Source: Scatomonas sp963930955 (GTDB taxonomy: Bacteria; Bacillota; Clostridia; Lachnospirales; Lachnospiraceae). From it: a stretch of DNA of 64,000 bases. The notes beneath the pieces are model-generated. The model searched no databases and was not told the origin of the DNA. It saw only the letters and a program-made list of their open reading frames with translations. This document shows positions 35,838-44,258 of the stretch, in pieces. Both the position numbers and the translations under genes were made by a program. Numbering within the stretch: the first letter of the stretch is position 1; every line of letters starts with the position of its first letter. The stretch covers positions 558,001 through 622,000 of the forward strand of contig OZ006967.1 in the NCBI GenBank assembly GCA_963930955.1, written 5' to 3'.

Positions 35838-36773
35838 TTACTCAGCAATTCTATAATGACCAATGATAACGTCAGTGTACAAGGGGACAATACGGTCGTT
35901 GAAGGGCTGATTTGGGCTCCTTCTGCGTTACTTTCCCTCCGCGTACATCTCTGTACGCGTCGATCAAGTGCCTTGAAGGGGCTCAAATCAGCACCTTCAC
36001 GACTCAAAGACTCCAACCGCAGGGATTTCGGTGATTTTCAAGGCAGACGATAGAGGCGTACTGGACGTACGCCGATTGAGGATAACGCAGAAAATCACCG
36101 AAATTACGCGGTTTGGAGCGTGTTGCCCCTTGTACACTGACGTTATCATCTCTGTTTTCAAGAATATCCTGCTCATATGTTTTCTGCCATGGGTCATTAT
36201 GATGTATTACATATGGTACGCCATTCCTATTCCGCCGGTCGGAAACAATTCCTATATGGTTCTGAAATATTACAATATCTCCTCCCTGCCATTCTTCTAT
36301 TGCGGAAATATCTGTGGTAAGACTTATAGCAGAGTGTGAAAAATAAACCTTTAGATTTCTTACTCGCCTGAAATCAATATTTATATCCGGCTCATCTATG
36401 TTATAATCATCGGGATTTGCTTTCATATCCTCTTGTATTAAAATCATGAGATCATAACCAGCATTATTAAATGCATTAGCCACTACATCCGTGCATACTC
36501 CATATTCATCATCCGGATAACCTGTTTGATAATATTTGCTTTTATATTTAGGCCTGGACGCAATATAATTCAGCGCTCCCTGTAAAATATCTATCTGGTC
36601 ATCTATACCATCCCTGTCCTTATCTACCGTACTGTGAATCTGCTCAATGACACCATCATATCTGTCTGGTAATCGTTCCGAGGAAGTATTCTGGTAGCGA
36701 AAAAAATATACCCGCAAATACATATAACAGCTAATAAGCATATTATAAGAAGGATCCTGATTTTTTTCTTCAC
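35838..36773 (-). pseudogene. DUF1287 exported protein gene split by a 277-bp element
   Basis: The natural start is probably GTG at 36773 after GGAGG, giving the signal peptide VKKKIRILLIICLLAVICIC. The frame is lost in a T7 run near 36703 and resumes in the next frame as YQNTSSERLPDRYDGVIEQI, then the DUF1287 core CTDVVANAFNNAGYDLMILI and HIGIVSDRRN ... IHHNDPWQKTYEQDILENRDD. There the 277-bp palindromic element interrupts it. Beyond it, IGHYRIAE and a stop (35838-35840) complete the protein. Removal of exactly 36144-35868 restores ENRDD-IIGHYRIAE in frame. DUF1287 proteins are NlpC/P60-like and of unknown role. Confidence 0.8.
35868..36144. repeat. 277-bp branched palindromic element (family copy 1)
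   Basis: The ends AACGTCAGTGTACAAGGGG (35868-35886) and its reverse complement (36126-36144) match over 19 bp without a mismatch. Inside are two long hairpin arms. Arm A (35901-35998) has stem GAAGGGCTGATTTGGGC with its partner and tip CGCGTAC-ATCTCT-GTACGCG. Arm B (36011-36118) has stem ATTTCGGTGATTTTC with its exact complement and tip GGCGTAC-TGGAC-GTACGCC. The whole can fold as a three-way junction. No coding capacity. It lies within DUF1287 codons with no target duplication at a TGAT/ATCA site. Confidence 0.88.
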
Positions 36774-36842
36774 TTTTATTTTCCTCCTGCCTCCTGTACG
36801 CGCAGTCTCCAGCCCCAGCTAAAGCCATCAAAAAAGCAGTAT

Positions 36843-37244
36843 TTAATCTTTCTTCGAAAACTGGGCAAGAGCCAGACAAGTCAGCCCTATTCCCAGCATA
36901 CGAATCGCTTCATTGGTTTCGATCTCATTTATAAAAGATAAAACCACAACCGCGACACCCATTGCCAGCCCAATGCCTTTCAAAGCAATGCCGGCGACTT
37001 CCGAAACCTTTTTCCCTTCTGCTTGTTCTTTTGTATCGGTTTTTACCTGCATAAGCGCATCAACCGACAGATTAAAAATTTCTGCAAGTTTTGGAATTGT
37101 ATTTACGTCCGGAAAAGATAAATCCCGTTCCCATTTAGATACCGCTTTATCTGTGACGCCCATTTTTTCGGCAAGTTCCAGCTGTGTCATTCCCTGCTCC
37201 TTACGCAGCATCGCAATCATGGTTCCAAAAGTTTGTTTTTTCAT
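36843..37244 (-). CDS. XRE family regulator with C-terminal membrane segments
   Basis: 133 residues. Helix-turn-helix near 10-60 (QLELAEKMGVTDKAVSKWER), followed by a linker with Lys/Glu and two hydrophobic segments near the end (GIGLAMGVAVVVLSFI, MLGIGLTCLALAQF). The start at 37244 has an AAAGGAG site; the frame is open slightly further up. A membrane-tethered or membrane-sensing repressor is possible. It precedes the DUF1287 pseudogene on the same strand (70 bp) and may have controlled it. Confidence 0.82.
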   Translation of the reverse strand: MKKQTFGTMIAMLRKEQGMTQLELAEKMGVTDKAVSKWERDLSFPDVNTIPKLAEIFNLSVDALMQVKTDTKEQAEGKKVSEVAGIALKGIGLAMGVAVVVLSFINEIETNEAIRMLGIGLTCLALAQFSKKD

Positions 37245-37429
37245 TTTGTTTTCGCTCCTTTGATTTGATGCCTGCATCATACCATTTCCTCCATTCTATA
37301 CTCAACCGACTGCCGGTTTAGTTGGGTCGACCGGCAGTTTATTTATGGTTTCGTCTGTATTTTCCTGATTTCCAGCAGTTTTCATTATACTATATCCGCC
37401 TGGATCAGTATAGAATCTCCTCTCTTTTC

Positions 37430-38236
37430 TTAATTCTGCCGGCGGAATTCCGCCGGGGTAAGCCCGGTGATCCGGCGGAATGTGGCGATAAAGTGACTGG
37501 CATCGTTGAAGCCGGTACGGTGGGCAATGGCCTGGATCTCTGTCCGGGGTTCCGTGATCAGCAGTTCCTTGGCCTTTCCGATGCGGAAGGAGATCAGGTA
37601 CTCCAGAGTAGAGCAGTTGAGATACCGGCGGAAGAGCCGGGACAGGTACTGGGGAGTGATGAACACCCGGCTGCTTAATCCGGCCGCTGTGAGGGGCAGA
37701 GCATAGTTCCTTTCGATTTCTTTTATCACAGGAGCTACATAACTCCGGTACAGAGGCTCGTCCGCAGGGGAATGGGCATGGATCCGGTCCGCGAAATGGA
37801 GCAGCAGGCGGTAGCAGCTTACGGAGATGTTTTTTTCCTTTTCCGGGCTGGAGGCGCAGAGCTCCGCGCAGCAATCGAGCAGCGCTCCGATCTCCCGGCC
37901 CTGTTCCTTTTCGATCCGCACAAAGGGCCTGCTGCCGATGATCCCGGAGATGCTGCTCTCCAGAATACCGGTAAAAGAGGCAAATTTAGTGATCCACACA
38001 GAGCTCTCCCGGACATAGGAATGCCGGACAAAAGGAGCCAGCAGCAGGCCTTCTTCCTCCCGGAGCACAAAAGATCCCTCCGGGGTTTCGATCCGCCCGC
38101 AGCCTTTTTCGGTCTGCAGATAATGGTAGTAGGGATAGCCCTTCGGCCGGAAAACCCGGGGCTGTTCCCAGGCGGTTCCAATAGATTCAAAGGTGAAGGG
38201 TTCATTTACAGGCGTACTGCGGAAAATTACCGGCAT
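37430..38236 (-). CDS. AraC family transcriptional regulator
   Basis: 268 residues. An N-terminal cupin-like sugar-sensing domain (about 1-150) is followed by two helix-turn-helix motifs at the end: LTAAGLSSRVFITPQYLSRL and IQAIAHRTGFNDASHFIATF with the closing FRRITGLTPAEFRR. It is transcribed divergently from the beta-galactosidase gene (114 bp apart), so it most likely activates that gene in response to a galactoside or related sugar. The inducer is not evident from sequence. Confidence 0.92.
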   Translation of the reverse strand: MPVIFRSTPVNEPFTFESIGTAWEQPRVFRPKGYPYYHYLQTEKGCGRIETPEGSFVLREEEGLLLAPFVRHSYVRESSVWITKFASFTGILESSISGIIGSRPFVRIEKEQGREIGALLDCCAELCASSPEKEKNISVSCYRLLLHFADRIHAHSPADEPLYRSYVAPVIKEIERNYALPLTAAGLSSRVFITPQYLSRLFRRYLNCSTLEYLISFRIGKAKELLITEPRTEIQAIAHRTGFNDASHFIATFRRITGLTPAEFRRQN

Positions 38237-38309
38237 GGCAGCGCCCTCCTGTTTCGAAATTTTATATTTATTAGTTTAACATATCATACATATGGCTGTC
38301 TATTTCTTT

Positions 38310-38315
38310 TATAAT
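38310..38315 (+). promoter_or_regulatory. -10 box of the lacZ promoter
   Basis: TATAAT is perfect, but the expected -35 region (about 38287) has no match to TTGACA. A good -10 with a poor -35 next to an AraC-type gene fits an activator-dependent promoter. Confidence 0.6.
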
Positions 38316-38350
38316 AGCGGCAGCTACAGATCAGAAGGAGGATAGGATTG

Positions 38351-41300
38351 ATGAAAGAATTTGACTACAGAATGGTAAAGGATCCTCAGTATTTTAAAGA
38401 CGGATGCCGGGCAGACGCGCATTCCGATCATCCCTTCTATGCCACAGAAGCCGGCATGGAAACCGGGATTTCCGAATTTACAGAAAGTCTGAACGGTCTT
38501 TGGAAATTTCATTACGCAAAAAATTATGAGTCTGCCATTCCCGGTTTCCAGAGGGAGGACTACCCCTGCAAAGGATGGGACGATATCCGTGTGCCGGCTC
38601 ACATTCAGCTGGAGGGCTTTGACGCCCCCCAATATTCCAACACCCAGTATCCCTGGGAAGGCAGGGAGGATATCCGGCCGGGGGAGATTCCCGACTATTT
38701 TAATCCCACTGCCAGCTATGTAAAATATTTTACCGTTCCAGAGCGCATGAAGGGAAAACGGCTGTTTATTTCCTTCCAGGGCGCGGAGAGCGCTATCGCC
38801 CTCTGGCTGAACGGCGCCTTTGTAGGCTACAGCGGCGACAGCTTCACCCCCTCTGAATTTGAATTGACAGAGTATGTAAAAGAAGGGGAGAATAAGCTGG
38901 CGGCCCAGGTGTTTAAGTGGACAGCCGGCAGCTGGTGCGAGGACCAGGATTTCTTCCGCTTCTCCGGAATCTACAGGGATGTATATCTCTATACTGTGCC
39001 GGAGGTTCATATCCGGGACCTGCGGATCCGGGCAATTCCCGATGAGACTCTGACAAAGGCCTCTCTGGAAATCCGGACACAGACATGGGGCCAGGGCAGG
39101 GCAAAGTTCTGTCTTTCTCTGCAGGGCCGGGTAGTAATGGAGGAGGAGACGGAGATCTGCGGAGAGGATACTCTCCTCCGGGAAATCTCCAGGCCGGAAC
39201 TCTGGAGCGCCGAAGCTCCCGCCCTGTATGATCTCCGTATCACCGTATACGGAAAAGACGGCCAGGTCACAGAGTTCATTCCTCAGAAGGTTGGTTTCCG
39301 GCGCTTCGAGATGAAGAACAGCATCATGACTCTGAACGGAAAGCGCATTGTCTTTAAGGGAGTAAACCGGCACGAGTTCAGTTCCGTAAGCGGCAGAAAT
39401 GTATCCGAAGCAGAGCTGCGCAAGGATCTGGCCATCATGAAGCAAAACAATATTAATGCGGTCCGCACCTGCCATTATCCCAATTCTTCCCTGGTCTACC
39501 GCCTCTGCGATGAGTACGGGCTGTACGTCATAGATGAGGCAAACCTGGAAAGCCACGGCACCTGGGATACTGCCCACGTAACCGGGGATGTGGATTATAT
39601 CGTGCCTAATAATAAACCGGAATGGCTGGAAATCCTTCTTGACCGGGCAAACTCCATGTATCAGAGGGATAAAAACCACCCCTGTGTTCTGATTTGGTCC
39701 TGCGGAAACGAATCCTACGGCGGAAAAGATATTTATGAAATGTCTCAGTTCTTCCGCAGAGAGGATCCCACCCGGCTGGTACACTACGAAGGCGTGTTCC
39801 GTGACCGCAGCTACAACGATTCCAGCGACATGGAAAGCCAGATGTATCCTACCGCGGCCTCCATTCAGGAATTCCTGGCAAAGGACCGCAGCAAACCTTT
39901 TATCTGCTGTGAATACACCCACGCCATGGGAAATTCCTGCGGGGCCATGGACAAATATACGGATCTGACAGATACCGAACCACTCTATCAGGGGGGCTTT
40001 ATCTGGGATTTCATCGACCAGACCCTGTACAAAAAAGACCGCTACGGAAAAGAATTCCAGGCTTACGGCGGGGACTTCGGAGAGCGCCCTACAGATTATA
40101 ATTTCAGCGCCAACGGAATCGTATACGGCGGCGACCGGGAGCCTTCTCCCAAAATGCAGGATGTAAAGTTCAACTATCAGAATATCACAGCAGAAACAGC
40201 TGCGGATCAGGTAACCGTGATCAATAAAAACCTGTTTCTGAATACGGATGCTTTTACCTGCGTTGTTTCCGTGGCCCGGGACGGAATTAAAATCCGGGAG
40301 CAGGTTCTGGAAACCCATACGGATCCTCTTTCTAAGGACACCTACCCCCTTCCTTTCCAGAAGGAAACCCTTCCGGGAGAGTATACCGTCACCGTATCCT
40401 TCCGCCTGAAGGAAAGCACCATCTGGGCGGAAGCCGGCCACGAAGTAGCCTTCGGCCAGTACGTATATCAGGTGGAGAAAAAACCCCGGATCCATAGCGG
40501 CAGTTTTCAGGTAATCCGCAGCAAGCATAATATCGGCGTCAGAGGCGGGCATTTTGAAGTCATGTTCTCTGTCCTGAACGGCGGACTGGTCTCCTACCGC
40601 TGGGGCGGCAGGGAAATGATCCGGGAGATTCCCCGTCCCAACTTCTGGAGAGCGCCGGTGGACAACGATCAGGGCAGCCAGATGCCCAAGCGCTACGCCC
40701 AGTGGAAGATCGCCAGCCTGTACGCAGATCATCATGAATACCGGGAAGGAGCCTACGGACCGGCCCTGGAGCCTGCCGTAGAGGCAGGAGAAAATTCCGT
40801 AAAGGTAACCTTTACCTATCTGATGCCCACCACGCCGGCCAGCCGGTGTACCCTGTCCTACGAAGTATTCGGAGATGGAACCGTGCGGACCCTTCTTGCC
40901 TACGATCCGGTGAAAGAACTGGGAGATATGCCGGAGTTCGGCGTGCTGTTCAAGCTGGACGCGGACTATGATCATGTAAAATGGTACGGCCTGGGGCCGG
41001 AGGAAACTTACGCAGACCGGAAAAAAGGGGCAAAGCTTGGCATTTACAGCAATCTTGTAAAAGACAATATGGCCCGGTACATCGTACCCCAGGAGTGCGG
41101 CGCCAAGGAGGAAGTGCGCTGGGCTTCCGTGACAGACCGGAGCGGATACGGCATGCTCTTTGAGATGGATGCCAGAAGCGGTCCTATGCTGTTCTCCGCG
41201 CTTCCCTACACTCCTCATGAAATGGAAAACGCGAAACATCCCTATGAGCTGCCGGAGGTTCACTACACCGTGGTGCGGGCGGCCCTGGGCCAGATGGGAG

Positions 41301-41401
41301 TCGGCGGAGACGACAGCTGGGGCGCCTGGACCCATCCGGAATATCTGCTGCCTGCAGCGGAAAAGATGGAATTCGCCCTCTCCTTCCGGGGCATCTGCTG
41401 A
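38351..41401 (+). CDS. lacZ: Beta-galactosidase, GH2 family
   Basis: 1016 residues, full LacZ length. Domains in order: jelly-roll sugar-binding (FTESLNGLWKFHYAKN, SFQGAESAIALWLNG), Ig-like domain, TIM barrel with acid/base Glu in DEANLESHG near 398 and nucleophile Glu in ICCEYTHAMGNS near 520, then the C-terminal beta-gal small-chain domain (FWRAPVDNDQGSQ, GLGPEETYADR). It has no signal peptide, so it hydrolyses imported lactose or related beta-galactosides in the cytoplasm. The ATG at 38351 follows AGGAGG by 9 bases; a TTG three bases earlier is less likely. No transporter gene is adjacent. Confidence 0.95.
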   Translation: MKEFDYRMVKDPQYFKDGCRADAHSDHPFYATEAGMETGISEFTESLNGLWKFHYAKNYESAIPGFQREDYPCKGWDDIRVPAHIQLEGFDAPQYSNTQYPWEGREDIRPGEIPDYFNPTASYVKYFTVPERMKGKRLFISFQGAESAIALWLNGAFVGYSGDSFTPSEFELTEYVKEGENKLAAQVFKWTAGSWCEDQDFFRFSGIYRDVYLYTVPEVHIRDLRIRAIPDETLTKASLEIRTQTWGQGRAKFCLSLQGRVVMEEETEICGEDTLLREISRPELWSAEAPALYDLRITVYGKDGQVTEFIPQKVGFRRFEMKNSIMTLNGKRIVFKGVNRHEFSSVSGRNVSEAELRKDLAIMKQNNINAVRTCHYPNSSLVYRLCDEYGLYVIDEANLESHGTWDTAHVTGDVDYIVPNNKPEWLEILLDRANSMYQRDKNHPCVLIWSCGNESYGGKDIYEMSQFFRREDPTRLVHYEGVFRDRSYNDSSDMESQMYPTAASIQEFLAKDRSKPFICCEYTHAMGNSCGAMDKYTDLTDTEPLYQGGFIWDFIDQTLYKKDRYGKEFQAYGGDFGERPTDYNFSANGIVYGGDREPSPKMQDVKFNYQNITAETAADQVTVINKNLFLNTDAFTCVVSVARDGIKIREQVLETHTDPLSKDTYPLPFQKETLPGEYTVTVSFRLKESTIWAEAGHEVAFGQYVYQVEKKPRIHSGSFQVIRSKHNIGVRGGHFEVMFSVLNGGLVSYRWGGREMIREIPRPNFWRAPVDNDQGSQMPKRYAQWKIASLYADHHEYREGAYGPALEPAVEAGENSVKVTFTYLMPTTPASRCTLSYEVFGDGTVRTLLAYDPVKELGDMPEFGVLFKLDADYDHVKWYGLGPEETYADRKKGAKLGIYSNLVKDNMARYIVPQECGAKEEVRWASVTDRSGYGMLFEMDARSGPMLFSALPYTPHEMENAKHPYELPEVHYTVVRAALGQMGVGGDDSWGAWTHPEYLLPAAEKMEFALSFRGIC

Positions 41402-41417
41402 ATCGATGGCTTAAAAA

Positions 41418-41484
41418 AAGAGACAATCCCGCGCCGTTCCGGAGGTTTCAGTTTTCCGGATATTGGCGGAATTGTCTCTTATTT
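41418..41484. terminator. Terminator between lacZ and the Bax-inhibitor gene
   Basis: AAGAGACAAT (41418-41427) pairs with ATTGTCTCTT (41471-41480), with more pairing inside (CCGC/GCGG, TCCGG/CCGGA) and ATTT after it. It lies between convergent genes. Confidence 0.78.
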
Positions 41485-41510
41485 ATATTTCAGCTGTTCA
41501 GCAGCCGCTG

Positions 41511-42350
41511 TCAGGACTGCCCGGAAGACTGGCTCTTCAGTTCAGTCAGCAGGTTGAAAACCTTCAGGAACAGGAAGATCACCGTATAGGCCAGACCAAA
41601 GGCGGCGGCCCATTCATATTTTTTCGGCAGATGGTTTTCCACGGTTTTCTGAATGGTATCAAAATCCACCAGCAGGAACGCGCAGGCGATCACTACATAG
41701 ATCACTCCCATAACAATGCTCAGTACCGGGGAATCGCTGAAAAAGCTCAGGGCCTGCCCCACACCCGGCACAAAGCTCAGGGCAAATACAGCAACGCCTC
41801 CAAAAACCGCTGTCAGAAACAGGGCAGTCACAATGGCACGGAATTTTTTCCCTACTTTTACAAAACCGCTGGCATACAGGCAGGCCATTACCGCCACCAG
41901 CAGGATGGTGATTCCCAGGGCCATAAACAGAAGTTCCGAATACTCCGCTCCCAGCAGATCTGCCAGCATGGTTATGGTATATCCGATTCCTGCGCAGTAA
42001 ATGGTTCCGAAAATGGGGATCAGTGGGCCGATCAGCAGGGCGATCATAGGCGCCAGGATCGTCATGAGCAGGGCGACTCCGGCAACGATAAGTTCCGTTA
42101 CATAAAAGGAATATTCCTCCACTACGATCTGCTGACTGCCGGCTGCGGCCAGCATCTGATGCAGGATAAAATAGCCTGCCACTCCCGCGGCAGTCACCAG
42201 CATAAAGAAAAAGGTCTTTCCCGCAATGCCGCCGTAGGTAGCGCCATGATCCGGCGCCTGCTCCTCAATCCGGCTGATCTTCCGGATCATGGGATTCATC
42301 ATAATCATACCGGCTTTCTGCTTTGCGGTAGCCGTGGTCTGTTGTTTCAT
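41511..42350 (-). CDS. Bax inhibitor-1/YccA family membrane protein
   Basis: 279 residues with about seven hydrophobic segments (GKTFFFMLVTAAGVAGYFIL, VTELIVAGVALLMTILAPMI, and further ones to VIFLFLKVFNLL). An N-terminal cytoplasmic part includes MMNPMIRKI. The long form resembles the YccA/BI-1-like subgroup with DUF4190-type spacing. It may act as a pH-sensitive calcium leak; the bacterial role is not established. The start at 42350 was chosen because GGGGGAG lies 6 bases upstream. Confidence 0.85.
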   Translation of the reverse strand: MKQQTTATAKQKAGMIMMNPMIRKISRIEEQAPDHGATYGGIAGKTFFFMLVTAAGVAGYFILHQMLAAAGSQQIVVEEYSFYVTELIVAGVALLMTILAPMIALLIGPLIPIFGTIYCAGIGYTITMLADLLGAEYSELLFMALGITILLVAVMACLYASGFVKVGKKFRAIVTALFLTAVFGGVAVFALSFVPGVGQALSFFSDSPVLSIVMGVIYVVIACAFLLVDFDTIQKTVENHLPKKYEWAAAFGLAYTVIFLFLKVFNLLTELKSQSSGQS

Positions 42351-42445
42351 TCTACTCTCCCCCCTAATTTTATTCATACTCATTATATAGAAGGGTTTTG
42401 CCTGCGTCAATCAAAATCCAGGGAAATGTAATCATCAGGAAATGT

Positions 42446-42474
42446 TTGACACAGGAAAGGTTTCGGCATATAAT
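42446..42474 (+). promoter_or_regulatory. Promoter of the glycine riboswitch transcript
   Basis: TTGACA (42446-42451) and TATAAT (42469-42474), both perfect and 17 bp apart. The transcript would start near 42481 and run straight into the riboswitch. Confidence 0.92.
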
Positions 42475-42499
42475 GAACTTTATGAATTGCATACCGCCA

Positions 42500-42670
42500 A
42501 TAGAAAGCTGCAGGAAAGAGGCCTCTGGCCCGCCGAAGGAATCATACTCTCAGGTGTCCGGAAATCCGGGCGGGACTGCAGCCGGATGGCTCTCTGGAGA
42601 ATCCCGCATGCGGGTGCCGAAGGTGAAAGCGGAGGATTCCGCGAATCTCTCAGGCAAAAGGACAGTGTAC
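42500..42670 (+). ncRNA. Tandem glycine riboswitch
   Basis: Two aptamers lie in series. Aptamer 1 (P1 GCTGCAG 42507-42513 with CTGCAGC 42576-42582) contains CGCCGAAGGA and ACTCTCAGG. Aptamer 2 contains GGTGCCGAAGGTGAAAG and TCTCTCAGGCAAAAGGACAG. The paired GCCGAAGG...CTCTCAGG blocks are the conserved glycine-binding cores. Glycine binding should change folding of the following terminator and so control the AGCS transporter gene. Confidence 0.94.
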
Positions 42671-42732
42671 GAAAATCATCTCTTTGCAGATGCCCTGCCG
42701 GGCGTCTCTTGGAGATTCTTTGCAGTGACTTC

Positions 42733-42762
42733 GTCCCCGGGATTTTCCCGGGGACTTTTTTT
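42733..42762 (+). terminator. Intrinsic terminator of the glycine riboswitch
   Basis: GTCCCCGGGA (42733-42742) pairs with TCCCGGGGAC (42746-42755), followed by seven T. It lies between the aptamers and the start codon at 42802, so it is the likely expression platform. Confidence 0.88.
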
Positions 42763-42801
42763 GGCGGATGCTGTACAAATGAGAGGGAATGGAGAATATT
42801 C

Positions 42802-44169
42802 ATGGACGGAATTGCAAATTTTGTATCGCAGATCGTTGAAACTGTAAACACCTTCCTCTGGGATTACGCCCTGCTGTTCCTGCTGGTGGGCGCCGGCATC
42901 TTCTTTACCATTATGCTCCGCTTTATCCAGATACGGAAGTTCGGAGCGGGAATGAAATCCCTGTTCGGAAACTTTTCCCTCCACGGCAAGGGAACGGAAA
43001 AAGGCCTCAGCTCTTTCCAGGCTCTGACCACCGCCGTAGCGGCTCAGGTAGGAACCGGAAACATTGCGGGAGCCGCCACCGCCATTGCCTCCGGAGGACC
43101 GGGAGCCATTTTCTGGATGTGGGTCAGCGCCTTTTTCGGCATGGCTACCATCTACGCAGAGGCTGTCATGGCTCAGAAAACCCGGGTGGTGGAAGACGGA
43201 AATATTACCGGAGGACCTATCTACTATATCAAGTATGCTTTTAAAGGCCGCTTCGGCAAATTCCTGGCCGGCTTCTTCTCGGTGGCTCTGATCCTGGCCC
43301 TTGGCTTTATGGGCAACATAGTTCAGTCTAACTCCATCGGAGAGTCCTTCCGCAATGTATTCGGCATCAATCCCCTGATTATGGGAGTGATCATCGGCGT
43401 TATCGCCGGCTTCATCTTCCTGGGAGGCATTAAGCGTATCGCCCGCTTTACGGAAAAGATCGTGCCTCTCATGGCTCTTCTGTATATTGTAGGCTGCCTG
43501 GTGGTGCTGGTCATGACCGGCTCCGGTGTGGGCAGAGCTTTCCACGATATTTTTGTAGGCGCCTTTGATCCCCAGGCCATTGCCGGCGGTATGCTGGGCG
43601 TTACCGTGCAGAAGGCCATGCGCTACGGCGTAGCCAGAGGGCTTTTCTCCAACGAAGCCGGTATGGGCTCCACCCCCCACGCCCACGCCACTGCGGATGT
43701 AAAGCATCCTTCCGACCAGGGAATCATCGCCATGATGGGCGTGTTCATCGACACCTTTGTGATCCTGACGCTGACCGCCCTGGTGATCGTATCCACCGGC
43801 GTATGGAACAACGGACAGACTGGTTCCGTGCTGGCCCAGACCGCTTTTGACTCTGTCTTCGGATCCTTCGGCCAGATCTTCATCGCCATCTGCATGCTGT
43901 TCTTCGCCTTTACCACCATTGTGGGCTGGTACTATTTCGGAGAAGTCAACGTGCGCCATCTGTTTGGAAAGAAGGCCGTAAAAATCTACGCGGTGCTGGT
44001 GGTTGCCTTCGTGATCCTGGGCTCTACCCTGAAGGTGGATCTGGTGTGGAACATGTCCGATATGTTCAACGGCCTTATGGTTCTTCCCAACCTGATCGGT
44101 CTTCTGGCCTGCGCCATGACCGTGTACCGGATCACCAAAGAATACGACCGGAAAAAGGGCTTGAAATAA
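42802..44169 (+). CDS. Alanine/glycine:cation symporter (AGCS family)
   Basis: 455 residues, about 10-11 membrane helices. Family signatures: ALTTAVAAQVGTGNIAGAAT near 75-94, ATIYAEAVMAQKTR near 115 and GLFSNEAGMGSTPHAHATAD near 280. It imports alanine or glycine with Na+ or H+. The frame is open 120 codons upstream, but that stretch is the riboswitch. The ATG at 42802 follows GGAG. Control by the glycine riboswitch makes glycine the likely substrate; whether the switch activates or represses it cannot be told from the sequence alone. Confidence 0.94.
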   Translation: MDGIANFVSQIVETVNTFLWDYALLFLLVGAGIFFTIMLRFIQIRKFGAGMKSLFGNFSLHGKGTEKGLSSFQALTTAVAAQVGTGNIAGAATAIASGGPGAIFWMWVSAFFGMATIYAEAVMAQKTRVVEDGNITGGPIYYIKYAFKGRFGKFLAGFFSVALILALGFMGNIVQSNSIGESFRNVFGINPLIMGVIIGVIAGFIFLGGIKRIARFTEKIVPLMALLYIVGCLVVLVMTGSGVGRAFHDIFVGAFDPQAIAGGMLGVTVQKAMRYGVARGLFSNEAGMGSTPHAHATADVKHPSDQGIIAMMGVFIDTFVILTLTALVIVSTGVWNNGQTGSVLAQTAFDSVFGSFGQIFIAICMLFFAFTTIVGWYYFGEVNVRHLFGKKAVKIYAVLVVAFVILGSTLKVDLVWNMSDMFNGLMVLPNLIGLLACAMTVYRITKEYDRKKGLK

Positions 44170-44216
44170 TCCAAAAAACTGTCATACACTTCTGCGGCGA
44201 CAGTCAATCGAACTTG

Positions 44217-44256
44217 AAAAGCCGGGGTTAAGAACTTCTTCTTAATCCCGGCTTTT
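44217..44256. terminator. Bidirectional terminator after the AGCS gene
   Basis: AAAAGCCGGG-TTAAGAA (from 44217) pairs with TTCTTAA-CCCGGCTTTT (to 44256). The A and T flanks serve both convergent genes. Confidence 0.85.
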
Positions 44257-44258
44257 CA

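Noticed and set aside
35856..36339. Open frames across the 277-bp element
   Set aside because: They read through hairpin arms, differ between strands and carry no conserved motif; the element is better explained as non-coding.
37310..37337. CTGCCGGT/ACCGGCAG hairpin as the AraC terminator
   Set aside because: The stem is short, the loop is 12 bases and no T run follows on the minus strand; left unassigned.
22591..38236. A functional integrative conjugative element
   Set aside because: No integrase, relaxase, type IV secretion or replication gene is present; only cargo-like remnants remain.
42442..42801. N-terminal extension of the AGCS protein by 120 codons
   Set aside because: It is made of promoter and glycine riboswitch sequence; the transporter begins with a normal first helix at 42802.
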